Of a stretch of DNA of 64,000 bases, positions 1-8,745 are shown piece by piece (position 1 is the first letter of the stretch; the number at the start of each line of letters is the position of its first letter). A program made the translations under genes and the position numbers. Under the pieces are notes generated by a model. That model saw only the letters and a list, made by a program, of their open reading frames with translations. It did not search any database and was not told the origin of the DNA. Origin of the DNA: Clostridiales bacterium. Its GTDB lineage: Bacteria > Bacillota > Clostridia > Saccharofermentanales > Saccharofermentanaceae. The DNA lies in assembly GCA_017478485.1 (NCBI GenBank), contig JAFVDI010000038.1, forward strand, positions 1 through 64,000, in the 5' to 3' direction.

Positions 1-1574
1 TCATCTTCATCAGGGATTATGGTTGAATCCTTTGCGCGGGCTGCTTCCTGATTGTCCTCGAAAACATAATCCTTTCCGGGGAGAACCGCATTGAGGATGA
101 TGCCGATAAGCGAGCCTACCGCAAGACCTGACAATGAGATGACTACCAAAGGCTGTTCGACTGTGACGGTTTCTTTAACGGGGCTGCCTGCTTTAGCGAT
201 TGCTTCAGCCGGAATGTTTACTGAACCTGCAGCATCGATAACGTATTTTTCACCGTCAACGCTGAAATACTCGACAGTCTGTTCAACAGCCTTCTTGCCG
301 ACAGGGATCTTAATGGCACCTGAAGCGCAATACTGGATACCGATCGAGAGAACGAGGATGATGGCTGCGATGATGACGTTTCTAGCCTTGCCGAAGTCGA
401 TCTTGTTCTCGACTACGTTTCTTACACCGACAGCGGAGATCATGCCGTAGAGTACGAGAGAGATTCCGCCTACAACGGGTGTAGGGATGGCAGAGATGCA
501 TGCTGCGAGCTTAGGCGAGATGGAGAAGCAGATCGCGAAAAGAGCAGCAAGTCTTACCACGAAAGGATCATAGACCTTTGAAAGTGTAAGAACGCCGGTA
601 TTCTCGCCGTATGTCGTGTTTGCGGGAGCACCGAAGAGTGATGCTAATGTTGTTGCAAGACCGTCGCTCATGAGTGTTCTGTGAAGTCCGGGATCAGCGA
701 TGTAATTCTTGCCGACAGTTGAAGAGATGGCTGAAATGTCGCCGATGTGCTCAACGATGGTTGCAAGAGAGATGGGAACGATGGTGATGATAGCTGTGAT
801 GAGAAGGCTCGTATTGAGCGTTCCGCTTGTAAAGATATTGAATACCGTATTCTTGTATTCGAAGGGCAGACCGAACCATGCAGCGTCCTTGATAGTATTG
901 ATGCTTGCAACAGAGAAGAGCTGGAAGTTTGCATTGCCGCCGATCGTGTAATAATCGCCGTTGATCTTACCTGCTGTAAGTGTAAGGATGATGCAGAGTG
1001 CGCAAGCACCTACAACGCCCAGGAGGATAGGGATGATCTTGATCATGCCCTTACCCCAGATGTTGCAGATAACGATTATGAGGATCGCAACAACTGCAAT
1101 GAGCCAGTTTGTAGAACAGCTGTTGATGGCTGTGGCAGAAAGGCAGAGGCCGATGGCGATGATAATGGGGCCTGTTACAATAGGCGGGAAGAATCTCATT
1201 ACGCGGTTAACGCCGAAAGCCTTGATAAGTCCTGCAAGGATAAGATAGACAAGACCTGCAAGTGCGACACCGAAGCAGGCATAAGGAAGAAGCTCTTCCT
1301 CACCGTTGGGAGCGATGGCAAAATAACCTGCAAGGAATGCAAATGATGAACCTAAGAATGCAGGTACCTTTCTTTTTGAAAGAAGGTGGAAAAGAAGTGT
1401 TCCCAGACCGGCGAAAAGAAGTGTGGCAGAAACCGACAGGCCGGTGAGGATCGGTACGAGGACGGTTGATCCGAACATTGCGAACATGTGCTGGAAACCA
1501 AGCACGATAACACGGCCGGCACCCAGTGATTTCGCGTCGTAGACAGCTCCATCCTGAAGACTGGATTTACCCAT
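1..1574 (-). CDS. uraA: Uracil/xanthine permease family transporter (partial, 3' end off the left edge)
   Basis: This is a nucleobase:cation symporter of the NCS2 (UraA/PyrP) family that would import uracil across the cell membrane. Translation from the ATG at 1574, after a GGAGGG site, gives repeated hydrophobic helices and NCS2-like segments such as GFQHMFAMFGSTVLVP near the N-terminus and VEHIGDISAISS in the middle. About 524 codons lie in the window and the frame runs off the edge without a stop. The family is usually about 430 residues. The extra length comes partly from a hydrophilic insertion before the last helix and partly from an acidic tail (PGKDYVFEDNQEA). It is divergent from upp, so import and salvage of uracil are paired. 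A terminator-like hairpin lies in its leader. Specificity for uracil rather than xanthine is inferred from the upp neighbour. Confidence 0.88.
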   Translation of the reverse strand, partial: MGKSSLQDGAVYDAKSLGAGRVIVLGFQHMFAMFGSTVLVPILTGLSVSATLLFAGLGTLLFHLLSKRKVPAFLGSSFAFLAGYFAIAPNGEEELLPYACFGVALAGLVYLILAGLIKAFGVNRVMRFFPPIVTGPIIIAIGLCLSATAINSCSTNWLIAVVAILIIVICNIWGKGMIKIIPILLGVVGACALCIILTLTAGKINGDYYTIGGNANFQLFSVASINTIKDAAWFGLPFEYKNTVFNIFTSGTLNTSLLITAIITIVPISLATIVEHIGDISAISSTVGKNYIADPGLHRTLMSDGLATTLASLFGAPANTTYGENTGVLTLSKVYDPFVVRLAALFAICFSISPKLAACISAIPTPVVGGISLVLYGMISAVGVRNVVENKIDFGKARNVIIAAIILVLSIGIQYCASGAIKIPVGKKAVEQTVEYFSVDGEKYVIDAAGSVNIPAEAIAKAGSPVKETVTVEQPLVVISLSGLAVGSLIGIILNAVLPGKDYVFEDNQEAARAKDSTIIPDED

Positions 1575-1623
1575 AACAAACCCTCCGTTGTATATGTGAA
1601 TTTAATTTATAATAGCACTCTTA

Positions 1624-1674
1624 TGTAAAAAACAAGCAGCCGTTTTGACATCTGTTTGAAACAAAACGGCTGCT
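1624..1674 (-). terminator. Attenuator-like hairpin in the uraA leader
   Basis: Two perfect 12-base arms, AGCAGCCGTTTT (1635-1646) and AAAACGGCTGCT (1663-1674), are followed on the minus strand by TTGTTTTTT. This has the form of an intrinsic terminator pointing at uraA, although it sits upstream of that gene between two divergent genes. The plus-strand side has no T-run. It is therefore best read as a transcription attenuator of the uracil permease. I found no clear PyrR-binding consensus. Confidence 0.6.
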
Positions 1675-1690
1675 GTCCGCGGAAGGTTTA

Positions 1691-1718
1691 TTGACTAAAA
1701 ATAACAATAAACTAAAAT
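1691..1718 (+). promoter_or_regulatory. upp promoter
   Basis: TTGACT (1691-1696), a 16-base spacer and TAAAAT (1713-1718) form a good sigma-A promoter about 55 bases before the upp start. Confidence 0.55.
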
Positions 1719-1726
1719 AGTTCAAG
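1698..1726 (-). promoter_or_regulatory. Candidate uraA promoter
   Basis: On the minus strand TTGAAC is followed after 16 bases by TATTTT (bases 1698-1703). It overlaps the upp promoter back to back and would start a leader that reads through the hairpin at 1635-1674. It is a motif match only. Confidence 0.35.
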
Positions 1727-1772
1727 AGGTTTGTTTCACCTTGAAGTTTTCAATGTGGTAAAGGAGAAATGT

Positions 1773-2417
1773 ATGCAGTACAAGGATTTCGCTAATGTAC
1801 AGATAATGGAGCATCCGCTCATCAAGCACAAGATATCGCTTATGAGAAGTATTGAGACAGGTAACTATGAATTCAGGAAACTTGTTGAAGAGGTTGCCAC
1901 ACTTGAAGCATACGAAGCACTGAGAGATCTGCCTTTGAAGATGGTCGAGGTAACTACACCGCTGGAGAAGACCATGACTCCCATGATCGACGGTAAGAAG
2001 TTTGCGATCGTTCCGATCCTCCGTGCAGGTCTCGGCATGGTTCCCGGCGTTCAGGCACTTGCTCCTCTTGCCAAGGTCGGTCACATCGGCCTTTACAGAG
2101 ACCCTGTTACTCATGAGCCTCATGATTATTACTGCAAACTCCCCGATCCGATCGATCAGCGTCTTATCCTTGTCGTTGACCCGATGCTCGCAACGGGCGG
2201 ATCTGCAGTTGATGCGATCAATTCCATCAAGAAACACGGCGGTAAGCACATTAAGTTCATGTGCATCATCGCAGCTCCTTACGGTATCGAAAGACTTGCA
2301 AAAGCGCATCCCGACATCGAGATCTATGTCGGAAATGTAGACAGAGAACTTAACGAAAACGCTTATATTCTCCCAGGCCTCGGCGATGCAGGCGACAGAA
2401 TATTCGGAACGAAATAA
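1773..2417 (+). CDS. upp: Uracil phosphoribosyltransferase
   Basis: The enzyme converts uracil and PRPP to UMP in pyrimidine salvage in the cytoplasm. The 214-residue product has the family length. It shows the PRPP-binding segment [12 protein letters not shown], the region [16 protein letters not shown], and the uracil-binding C-terminal segment around [13 protein letters not shown]. The ATG at 1773 is preferred over an upstream TTG because AAAGGAG lies 7-9 bases before it and the N-terminus MQYKDFANV fits the family. It is divergent from the uracil permease and has its own promoter at 1691-1718. The ABC importer downstream has a separate promoter. Confidence 0.97.
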   Translation: MQYKDFANVQIMEHPLIKHKISLMRSIETGNYEFRKLVEEVATLEAYEALRDLPLKMVEVTTPLEKTMTPMIDGKKFAIVPILRAGLGMVPGVQALAPLAKVGHIGLYRDPVTHEPHDYYCKLPDPIDQRLILVVDPMLATGGSAVDAINSIKKHGGKHIKFMCIIAAPYGIERLAKAHPDIEIYVGNVDRELNENAYILPGLGDAGDRIFGTK

Positions 2418-2421
2418 TAAG

Positions 2422-2430
2422 TGCTATAAT
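2422..2430 (+). promoter_or_regulatory. Extended -10 promoter of the amino-acid ABC genes
   Basis: TGCTATAAT lies just after the upp stop and before a small hairpin (TGCTT..GCC with GGCAAGCA) and the GGAGG site of the binding-protein gene. The TGn extension recurs at 3311, 14019, 20373 and 50375 in this window. Confidence 0.5.
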
Positions 2431-2471
2431 TGCTTTTGCCTTTTCAGGCAAGCATTTTGGAGGTAGTAGAT

Positions 2472-3251
2472 ATGAAGTTAACAAAGTTTTTTGCAGCATG
2501 CCTTACAGCAGTCATGCTCGTTATGCCGCTCACATCATGCGGTAAGTCTGCACAGAAGAAGTTCGTAGTCGGTTTCGATAATGAATTCCCGCCGATGGGA
2601 TTCGTTGATAAGGACGGTTCTTATACAGGCTTCGATCTTGATCTTGCAAAAGAGTGCGCTTCAAGAATGGGTATGGAGTTTGTTGCTCAGCCTATCGCTT
2701 GGGATTCTAAGGATAACGAGCTCAAGAGCGGCAACATCAGCTGCATCTGGAATGGTTTTACCATGACAGAAGAGAGAAAGACACAGTATGAATGGTCTTC
2801 ACCTTACATGAAGAACCAGCAGGTAGTAGTCGTAAAGAACGATTCCACAGTTAAATCCCTTGCTGATCTTGCAGGTCTTAAGGTCTGCGTACAGAAGGAT
2901 TCTTCAGGACTTGCGGCACTCGAAGGTAACAAGGAGCTTACCGCTTCTTTCAAGGAACTTGTTCAGGTCGATTCTTATCTTAACGCAATGATGGAACTCG
3001 AGTCAGGCAGCGTTGATGCGATCGTTATGGATGAGATCGTTGCACGTTATGAGATCCAGACATCAGGAAAGCCTTTTAAGATACTTGATGAAGCAATTTC
3101 CGCTGAAGAGTACGGTGTAGGCTTCCTTAAGGGCAACACACAGCTCAGAGACAAGGTTCAGAAGGCTCTTGAAGATATGGCCAAAGACGGTACAATGGCT
3201 AAGATCTCGAACAAGTGGTTCGGTTCTGACATCACCACCATCGGTAAGTAA
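2472..3251 (+). CDS. Amino-acid ABC transporter substrate-binding lipoprotein
   Basis: This is the extracellular receptor of a polar amino-acid importer (SBP_bac_3 family), tethered to the membrane by lipid. The 259-residue product starts with a lipoprotein signal ending in PLTSC near residue 22, then the family N-terminus VVGFDNEFPPMGF. The segments WNGFTMTEERK, DLAGLKVCVQKDSSG and DAIVMDEIVARYEI match the glutamine/cystine/histidine-binding group. The start at 2472 follows GGAGGTAG. It is the first gene of a receptor-permease-ATPase set. A hairpin at 3271-3307 separates it from the permease and could raise its level above the other two. The exact amino acid cannot be read from the sequence. 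Confidence 0.93.
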   Translation: MKLTKFFAACLTAVMLVMPLTSCGKSAQKKFVVGFDNEFPPMGFVDKDGSYTGFDLDLAKECASRMGMEFVAQPIAWDSKDNELKSGNISCIWNGFTMTEERKTQYEWSSPYMKNQQVVVVKNDSTVKSLADLAGLKVCVQKDSSGLAALEGNKELTASFKELVQVDSYLNAMMELESGSVDAIVMDEIVARYEIQTSGKPFKILDEAISAEEYGVGFLKGNTQLRDKVQKALEDMAKDGTMAKISNKWFGSDITTIGK

Positions 3252-3270
3252 TTTTTAATTAAAACACACA

Positions 3271-3307
3271 TAAAGCCCCGTTCGATATCATTTCGGGCGG
3301 GGCTTTA
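3271..3307 (+). terminator. Hairpin between binding-protein and permease genes
   Basis: AAAGCCCCG (3272-3280) pairs with CGGGGCTTT (3298-3306). The T-run after it is poor (TTTAGTATG), so it may be a partial terminator or an RNA-stabilising 3' structure that lets the receptor be made in excess. Confidence 0.5.
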
Positions 3308-3310
3308 GTA

Positions 3311-3319
3311 TGCTATAAT
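3311..3319 (+). promoter_or_regulatory. Extended -10 promoter next to the permease start
   Basis: TGCTATAAT ends at 3319. A transcript start seven bases later would fall on the ATG at 3327, which has no ribosome site before it. No good -35 box is seen. Confidence 0.4.
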
Positions 3320-3326
3320 CGCTTGT

Positions 3327-4247
3327 ATGAGTTTTGCAGGGATTTCATTGGATAGTGGTTTGTTTTCTACTCTGACCGGCTGCTGTGTCGTTATGGCAGT
3401 TGTATGTCTCATCGTGTCAGAGATAATAATGAATTCCCATAAGAAGAACTATCCTGAAGGCGCAAAAATCAAGAAGCCGTTCAGCGTTGTTTTGCTGACC
3501 GCAGCGGCAGGAGTCCTTGCAATACCGCTTCTTATCCTGGTGATAAAGAAGCTCGTTGATCTTGTTACAGGTGATCTTGAAACTTTCATTTCGACGATAA
3601 GACTGTTAGGTCAGGGCTTTGGTTTTTCCTTTGGAATCTTCTTCTTTACGATAATATTCTCATTGCCTTTAGGTCTGATCGTTGCAGCAGGGAAGATGTC
3701 AAAGATCAAGACGATATCTGCATTCTTTAAGGTCTATGTTTCTGTCCTGCGCGGAACTCCGCTCATGCTGCAGCTCCTTCTGGTCTATTTCGGACCGTAT
3801 TATCTGTTTGGCATTTCAACGGGAAGCATTGAGGTCGGACCTTTCAATTACAGGTTCATAGCCTCGATAATCGGTTTCTCTTTGAACTATGCGGCTTATT
3901 TTGCCGAGATATTCAGAGGCGGCATACAGTCCATGCCGAAGGGGCAGTATGAAGCTGCACAGGTTCTCGGTTTCTCAAAGATGCAGACATATTTCAAGAT
4001 CATATTGCCGCAGGTAGTAAAGAGAGTGCTTCCTTCGGTAGGAAACGAAGTTATCACGCTTGTAAAAGATACGTCACTTGCTCAGGTCCTTGCGGTTACC
4101 GAGATGTTCACGCAGGCTTCCGCGCTTGCTTCCGCTCAGGTTTCGGTAATGCCTTTTATCGTTGCAGGTCTGTTCTATTATCTGATGAACTTCATCATCG
4201 AGTCCCTGCTGGGATTTATAGAGAAACACATGAACTATTACTCGTGA
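3327..4247 (+). CDS. Amino-acid ABC transporter permease
   Basis: This is the membrane-spanning subunit of the importer, of the HisM/GlnP type. The 306-residue product has an N-terminal extension with about two extra helices (to about residue 80) before the usual permease core. The core contains SVLRGTPLMLQLLLVYFG and the ATPase-contact EAA loop near EAAQVLGFSKMQTYFKIILP. The chosen ATG has no Shine-Dalgarno sequence and lies exactly where a transcript from the extended -10 at 3311-3319 would begin, so it may be a leaderless message. An in-frame TTG at 3348 after CAGGG is the alternative. The ATP-binding gene follows after 9 bases. Confidence 0.9.
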   Translation: MSFAGISLDSGLFSTLTGCCVVMAVVCLIVSEIIMNSHKKNYPEGAKIKKPFSVVLLTAAAGVLAIPLLILVIKKLVDLVTGDLETFISTIRLLGQGFGFSFGIFFFTIIFSLPLGLIVAAGKMSKIKTISAFFKVYVSVLRGTPLMLQLLLVYFGPYYLFGISTGSIEVGPFNYRFIASIIGFSLNYAAYFAEIFRGGIQSMPKGQYEAAQVLGFSKMQTYFKIILPQVVKRVLPSVGNEVITLVKDTSLAQVLAVTEMFTQASALASAQVSVMPFIVAGLFYYLMNFIIESLLGFIEKHMNYYS

Positions 4248-4256
4248 GGTCGTGAA

Positions 4257-5009
4257 ATGAATATTCTTGAGATGCATGACATACATAAATCATTCAATGA
4301 CCTTGAAGTACTGAAGGGTATAGACCTTAATGTTGCAAAGGGAGAGATCGTAGCAGTTATCGGCCCGTCCGGCGGCGGTAAATCAACGCTTCTGCGATGT
4401 GCCACGACACTTGAAAGAGTTGATTCCGGAAAGATCGTAATAGGCGGAGATGTTCTCTGCGATACCAATGGCGGAAAGATCCGTTACTGTGATAAGAAGA
4501 TGTTGGGAGAGATCAGGACTAAATTCGGTCTGGTCTTCCAAAACTTCAATCTCTTTCCGCATTTCTCGGTCAGGAGAAACATTACAGAAGCTTTGATCCA
4601 TGTTCACAGGAAGTCAAAAGCAGAGGCCGATGAGATCTGCAATTCGCTTTTGAAAAAGATGCATCTCATACATAAGGCAAACGAGTATCCGTGCAATCTT
4701 TCGGGAGGACAGCAGCAACGAGTATCCATTGCAAGAGCTCTTGCCACGAATCCCGAGATCATATTTTTTGATGAACCGACATCTGCACTGGATCCGGAAC
4801 TTACCAAAGGCGTACTCAATGTAATCAAGGATCTTGCGGCCGAGAAGATGACGATGGTAATCGTTACTCATGAAATGTCTTTTGCAAGAGATGTTGCTGA
4901 CCGTATCGTTTTCATGGACGGCGGCGTGATAGTGGAGGAGGGACCCGCATACGAACTGGTTACCAATCCTAAAGAGGAGAGGACAAAGAAATTCCTCGCA
5001 GGTTACTGA
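4257..5009 (+). CDS. Amino-acid ABC transporter ATP-binding protein (GlnQ-like)
   Basis: This is the cytoplasmic ATPase that powers the importer. The 250-residue product is complete. It has Walker [10 protein letters not shown] near residue 38, a Q-loop in [11 protein letters not shown], the signature LSGGQQQR, Walker [14 protein letters not shown] and the switch histidine in VIVTHEMSF. The length and the LFPH segment after the Q-loop are typical of the polar amino-acid group. It is the last gene of the set and is followed by a terminator at 5020-5045, where it meets a minus-strand operon. Confidence 0.95.
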   Translation: MNILEMHDIHKSFNDLEVLKGIDLNVAKGEIVAVIGPSGGGKSTLLRCATTLERVDSGKIVIGGDVLCDTNGGKIRYCDKKMLGEIRTKFGLVFQNFNLFPHFSVRRNITEALIHVHRKSKAEADEICNSLLKKMHLIHKANEYPCNLSGGQQQRVSIARALATNPEIIFFDEPTSALDPELTKGVLNVIKDLAAEKMTMVIVTHEMSFARDVADRIVFMDGGVIVEEGPAYELVTNPKEERTKKFLAGY

Positions 5010-5019
5010 TAAAGCAATA

Positions 5020-5045
5020 AAGGCCGCCCTTACGGACGGCCTTCT
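5020..5045. terminator. Terminator between convergent genes
   Basis: AAGGCCGCCC pairs with GGACGGCCTT around the loop TTAC with one mismatch, and CTT follows. It ends the ABC operon. The anti-sigma gene on the other strand stops 25 bases away and could use it too. Confidence 0.65.
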
Positions 5046-5069
5046 TGGTGGTGGGGGAAATGTTCAGGA

Positions 5070-6308
5070 TTACTTAAAGTTAAAATCGATTCCGTTGACA
5101 GTGATCTTGGAGATGTTGTTCGTATCAACGAGGCGGTTGAACATGATGCTTACAGAATCCTTTTCGCCGACCATGTATGCATAGCTTGCAACGCCGCCCT
5201 TGCCGTTCTCATTACCTTTGTTATAGACGTTATATTCGCTTCCGTCTTTATATGTGATCTTTACGGTTCTGAGGTAGTCGACGCCTTCGCTGAATTCAGG
5301 GTTATAATCATCTCCGTAATGATTCTTGCCGTAAAGCTTTGCAGAACCCTTCAATACCATTGAAATAGGGGAGAGCTTGATAGAACCGCTGTCATTGCCC
5401 GTAGTTGTGCTCATGTCGATCTTATCCGCAAACGGTATGTCAACTGTAACCTGATCCTTGACGTTTTTGAAAGGATCCTTTTCTGCCTTATAGTACGATG
5501 TCATCGTGTCGTTGAATTCGTAGATATGAAGCTTCATGCCGGCATCTGTAGGGAATTCAGCGTGAGCAGGATCGGCATATTTCGAAAGGAAATCGACGTC
5601 GGACATGTATTCTCTGCAGAAGATCTTGGTCGATGTTGACTTTGACATATCAACATAAGTCTTTCCGGGGCCTGCTCCGAAATAGTACATGAAGTTCTGG
5701 TCCTCGTTTGTCGATGCACCCTTTGTCTCATTGGAAAGCTTGTTGTAGTTAAGGAGGTTAACACCTTTTTCATTCTCGATCGTATATTCGACCGCGATGC
5801 AGTTTCCGTCTCTTGCAACTGCGAGCACGGTAAACTTGTAACCGCCGAATTCAGTGACTACGGGATTTGCCATAAGCTTTCCTTTAAGGAGAGCGGCGGC
5901 CTTATCGGGATCCATGTCGGCAAATTCAACCTTGGGCATTTCGAAGGTGTGTTTAACGGGTGTTCCGTCATTTCTGATCTTTTCGGACTCGACTACCGTA
6001 ACAGTATGGTTGGGAATATTGGTCTTGCCTTCAGTGCCCCAGAGGCTTGCAAACAATGCTCCGTTTGTTGCTGCATTAACTGCAAAAGGAGTTCCGAGAA
6101 CAAGTACGGTTGCGGCTGCTACTGCTACCTTTGGGAAAATTCCTGTCATCTTTGCCTTATTCTTCTGTGTATATGTCTTCATCATTTTTTCCTTTCCCGC
6201 CAGATATCTGTCAGAGAAAACATGATCCTCAACACCGTCAGTGATGTGATCGAATTCTTCAATGCTGATATCTTTTTCGAATAATTCTTCGTTTAGATTC
6301 TTTTCCAT
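5070..6308 (-). CDS. DUF4179-type transmembrane anti-sigma factor
   Basis: This is the probable anti-sigma partner of the ECF sigma factor encoded 48 bases upstream. The 412-residue product has a short acidic cytoplasmic N-terminus (about residues 1-50), one membrane helix near residues 54-75 (VAVAAATVLVLGTPFAVNA) and a long extracellular part. The segment around the helix and NGALFASLWG matches the DUF4179 family, which in Bacillota sits next to ECF sigma genes. The outer part would sense an unknown signal and release the sigma factor. The start follows AAGGAGATTACT. The regulatory role is inferred from family and position. Confidence 0.8.
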   Translation of the reverse strand: MEKNLNEELFEKDISIEEFDHITDGVEDHVFSDRYLAGKEKMMKTYTQKNKAKMTGIFPKVAVAAATVLVLGTPFAVNAATNGALFASLWGTEGKTNIPNHTVTVVESEKIRNDGTPVKHTFEMPKVEFADMDPDKAAALLKGKLMANPVVTEFGGYKFTVLAVARDGNCIAVEYTIENEKGVNLLNYNKLSNETKGASTNEDQNFMYYFGAGPGKTYVDMSKSTSTKIFCREYMSDVDFLSKYADPAHAEFPTDAGMKLHIYEFNDTMTSYYKAEKDPFKNVKDQVTVDIPFADKIDMSTTTGNDSGSIKLSPISMVLKGSAKLYGKNHYGDDYNPEFSEGVDYLRTVKITYKDGSEYNVYNKGNENGKGGVASYAYMVGEKDSVSIMFNRLVDTNNISKITVNGIDFNFK

Positions 6309-6356
6309 AGTAATCTCCTTTAAAAAGGACTTACCTCAGTTGTGAGGTTCTCCGGT

Positions 6357-6875
6357 TTAAGCTTCGCTGCAGTCCTGACGCATCAGTTTCTTGGCCCGTT
6401 CATATCGTTTTCTTACATTTGCCTCTGAGATGCCCAGTTTCGCTGCGGTCTGTCTGACCGAATAATCTCTTATGACAAGGCATTCGACGACATCATGGTA
6501 TTTCTCGGGTAGAGAGTTGATAAGGGGAGTGCATACAGCCCCATCTTCTGATTCAATGTCGGGTTCAACGACTTCGCTGCTTACGATTTCTTCAAGGTTT
6601 TCTGTAAAGCTTACGATCTTTGTTTCGTTCTTTCTTTTGTTATAGATGTTGATCGAAGCATTTTTGATAACTGTTATGATGTACCTCTTGCAATCGTCGG
6701 AGTCTGCCTTAGGGAAGAACACCTTATGCTTTATAAGCTGCAGGAAAGCATCCTGAACGGCGTCTTCTGCAAGCGACTCGTCGTGCAATACGGCCAATGC
6801 CACACGGAACATCTTCTGTTCGTATAACGCATAACAGTCTTCAATGAATGAAATTCTGTTAGTAGGCAATGCCAT
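6357..6875 (-). CDS. ECF-type RNA polymerase sigma factor
   Basis: This is a 172-residue group IV sigma factor. Region 2 is near residues 10-75, with the core-binding motif LAEDAVQDAFLQLI. Region 4 is near residues 115-168, with a helix-turn-helix in YSVRQTAAKLGISEANVRKR. There is no region 3 or 1.1, as expected for ECF factors. The ATG at 6875 has AAGGAGA nine bases before it. The anti-sigma gene is downstream in the same operon. A possible sigma-A promoter lies upstream on the minus strand (TTGTCA, 18 bases, TGTTAT near 6955-6985). I could not identify the self-recognised promoter with confidence. Confidence 0.9.
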   Translation of the reverse strand: MALPTNRISFIEDCYALYEQKMFRVALAVLHDESLAEDAVQDAFLQLIKHKVFFPKADSDDCKRYIITVIKNASINIYNKRKNETKIVSFTENLEEIVSSEVVEPDIESEDGAVCTPLINSLPEKYHDVVECLVIRDYSVRQTAAKLGISEANVRKRYERAKKLMRQDCSEA

Positions 6876-7020
6876 TTACTTGTCTCCTTGTCGTTTACAT
6901 TTTAGGGGCCGTACAGCTTAAGCTTTATGGGATCCTTATGTGGCCCTTCACCTCATATAACAAAACGAAAAATCATTTTGTGACAAAAACATCCCGTTAT
7001 TTCGAAAAAATTTTCGAGCA

Positions 7021-7048
7021 TAAAAAAACCTGCCGGATGACGGCAGGT
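7021..7048 (-). terminator. Terminator of the gltX-glnS operon
   Basis: On the minus strand ACCTGCCG pairs with CGGCAGGT around a 5-base loop and is followed by seven T. It sits just after the glnS stop. Confidence 0.85.
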
Positions 7049-7065
7049 CTTATAAATAAACTGTC

Positions 7066-8730
7066 TTAATTCTCAGGCTTATAACTGTCTTTGAGTGAGA
7101 CAGCCATGTTGAATACCAGGTGACCCGGTTTGGAGTCCTTGGAATCAGCGCAGAAGTAACCTGTTCTGAGGAACTGGAACCTGTCCTGAGGCTGAGTGCT
7201 TTCAAGAGACTTCTCAAGTTTTGCGCCCTTGATGACCTTGAGTGAATCAGGGTTGATGAAATCAAGGTAATTGCAGTCGGCAAGATCCGGCTGCTCGGTG
7301 GTGAAAAGCCTGTTGTATAGCCTTACCTCAGCATCAACTGCATTGGAAGCGTCAACCCAGTGAATGGTGGACTTGATCTTTCTTCCGTCTGCAGGATCGC
7401 CGCCTCTTGATTCGGGATCGTATGTGCAGTGGATAACGGTTACGTTGCCGTCAGCATCCTTCTCGCATGATACGCACTTAACGATGTAAGCGGACTTGAG
7501 GCGTACCTCATTGCCGGGGAAGAGCCTGAAATACTTAGGAGCGGGTACTTCCATGAAGTCTTCCTGCTCGATGTAGAGTTCTCTGGAGAATGTAACCTTA
7601 CGTGTTCCTGCTGTCTCATCCTTGGGGTTGTTTTCAACGTCGACCTCTTCGACCTTTCCCTCGGGATAGTTGTCGATCACGAGCTTAACCGGGTTGATTA
7701 CTGCCATTACGCGCTTTGCGTGCTCGTTAAGATCTTCTCTCAGGCAGTATTCGAGGAATGCAAAGTCTACAACGCTGTTAACCTTGGCAACACCGTTCCT
7801 TGCGCTGAAGTTGTGGATGGAGGCAGGCGTGTAGCCTCTTCTCCTGAGACCGCAGAGAGTAGGCATTCTGGGGTCATCCCAGCCGTCAACGATGCCTGCT
7901 TCGATCATGGCACGGAGCTTTCTCTTGGAAAGAACTGTGTGGGTGATGCCAAGCCTTGCGAACTCGATCTGACGGGGCTTGCACTCAACGGAGATGTTTT
8001 CGACTACCCAGTTGTAAAGAGGTCTGTGTGCCTCGAATTCAAGTGAGCAGAGGGAGTGGGTGATACCTTCAAGTGCATCTTCGATCGGGTGAGCGAAGTC
8101 GTACATGGGGTAGATGCACCACTCGTTACCGGTTCTGTGATGAGGCAGGTGATTGATCCTGTAGATAACTGGGTCTCTCATGTTGAAGTTGCCTGAAGCG
8201 AGGTCGATCTTGGCACGGAGAGTCATCTTTCCGTCCTCAAATTCGCCGGCTCTCATTCTCTTAAACAGATCAAGGCTTTCTTCGATGGGTCTGTCACGGT
8301 AGGGGCTCTGTGCAGGAGTCTGTGTATCGCCTCTCATGTCGTGCATCTGTTCGGGAGTAAGCTCGCAGACATAAGCGAGACCCTTTTCGATAAGCTCAAC
8401 GGCGAATCCATACATCTGCTCGAAATACTCGGAAGCATAGAAGAATCTGTCATCCCAGTCGTGGCCGAGCCAGTGGATGTCTTCCTTGATAGCCTCAACG
8501 AATTCCTCATCCTCTTTGGTGGGGTTTGTATCATCCATTCTGAGGTTGCAGAGACCGCCGTATTTCTCGGCTGTGCCGAAGTCGATCTCCAAAGCTTTAG
8601 CGTGGCCGATGTGAAGATAGCCGTTCGGTTCGGGCGGAAATCTGGTGTGGATCTGTTTACCGTAGACTCTTCCGCCTTCTTTGAGTTCTTCGTCGATTAT
8701 CTGCTCAATAAAATTCTTGCTTTCTGCCAT
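7066..8730 (-). CDS. glnS: Glutaminyl-tRNA synthetase
   Basis: This class I synthetase charges tRNA-Gln with glutamine in the cytoplasm. The 554-residue product has the family length. It shows the HIGH-type motif in [16 protein letters not shown] near residue 40, the VLSKRKL form of the KMSKS loop near residue 265, and the two beta-barrel anticodon-binding domains toward the C-terminus. The ATG at 8730 is chosen because AGGAG lies 8 bases before it. A GTG at 8739 would overlap that site. It follows gltX by 15 bases in one operon. A dedicated GlnRS is not universal in Bacillota, many of which amidate Glu-tRNA-Gln instead. Confidence 0.96.
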   Translation of the reverse strand: MAESKNFIEQIIDEELKEGGRVYGKQIHTRFPPEPNGYLHIGHAKALEIDFGTAEKYGGLCNLRMDDTNPTKEDEEFVEAIKEDIHWLGHDWDDRFFYASEYFEQMYGFAVELIEKGLAYVCELTPEQMHDMRGDTQTPAQSPYRDRPIEESLDLFKRMRAGEFEDGKMTLRAKIDLASGNFNMRDPVIYRINHLPHHRTGNEWCIYPMYDFAHPIEDALEGITHSLCSLEFEAHRPLYNWVVENISVECKPRQIEFARLGITHTVLSKRKLRAMIEAGIVDGWDDPRMPTLCGLRRRGYTPASIHNFSARNGVAKVNSVVDFAFLEYCLREDLNEHAKRVMAVINPVKLVIDNYPEGKVEEVDVENNPKDETAGTRKVTFSRELYIEQEDFMEVPAPKYFRLFPGNEVRLKSAYIVKCVSCEKDADGNVTVIHCTYDPESRGGDPADGRKIKSTIHWVDASNAVDAEVRLYNRLFTTEQPDLADCNYLDFINPDSLKVIKGAKLEKSLESTQPQDRFQFLRTGYFCADSKDSKPGHLVFNMAVSLKDSYKPEN

Positions 8731-8745
8731 AACGAACACTCCTGA

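Noticed and set aside
747..1346. A 199-codon open frame on the plus strand
   Set aside because: It lies fully inside the uracil permease on the other strand, has an unnatural composition and no ribosome site. It is a shadow frame.
2432..2456. Small hairpin before the binding-protein gene as a riboswitch
   Set aside because: It is only a short stem next to the ribosome site. No known aptamer pattern is visible in the 40-base leader.
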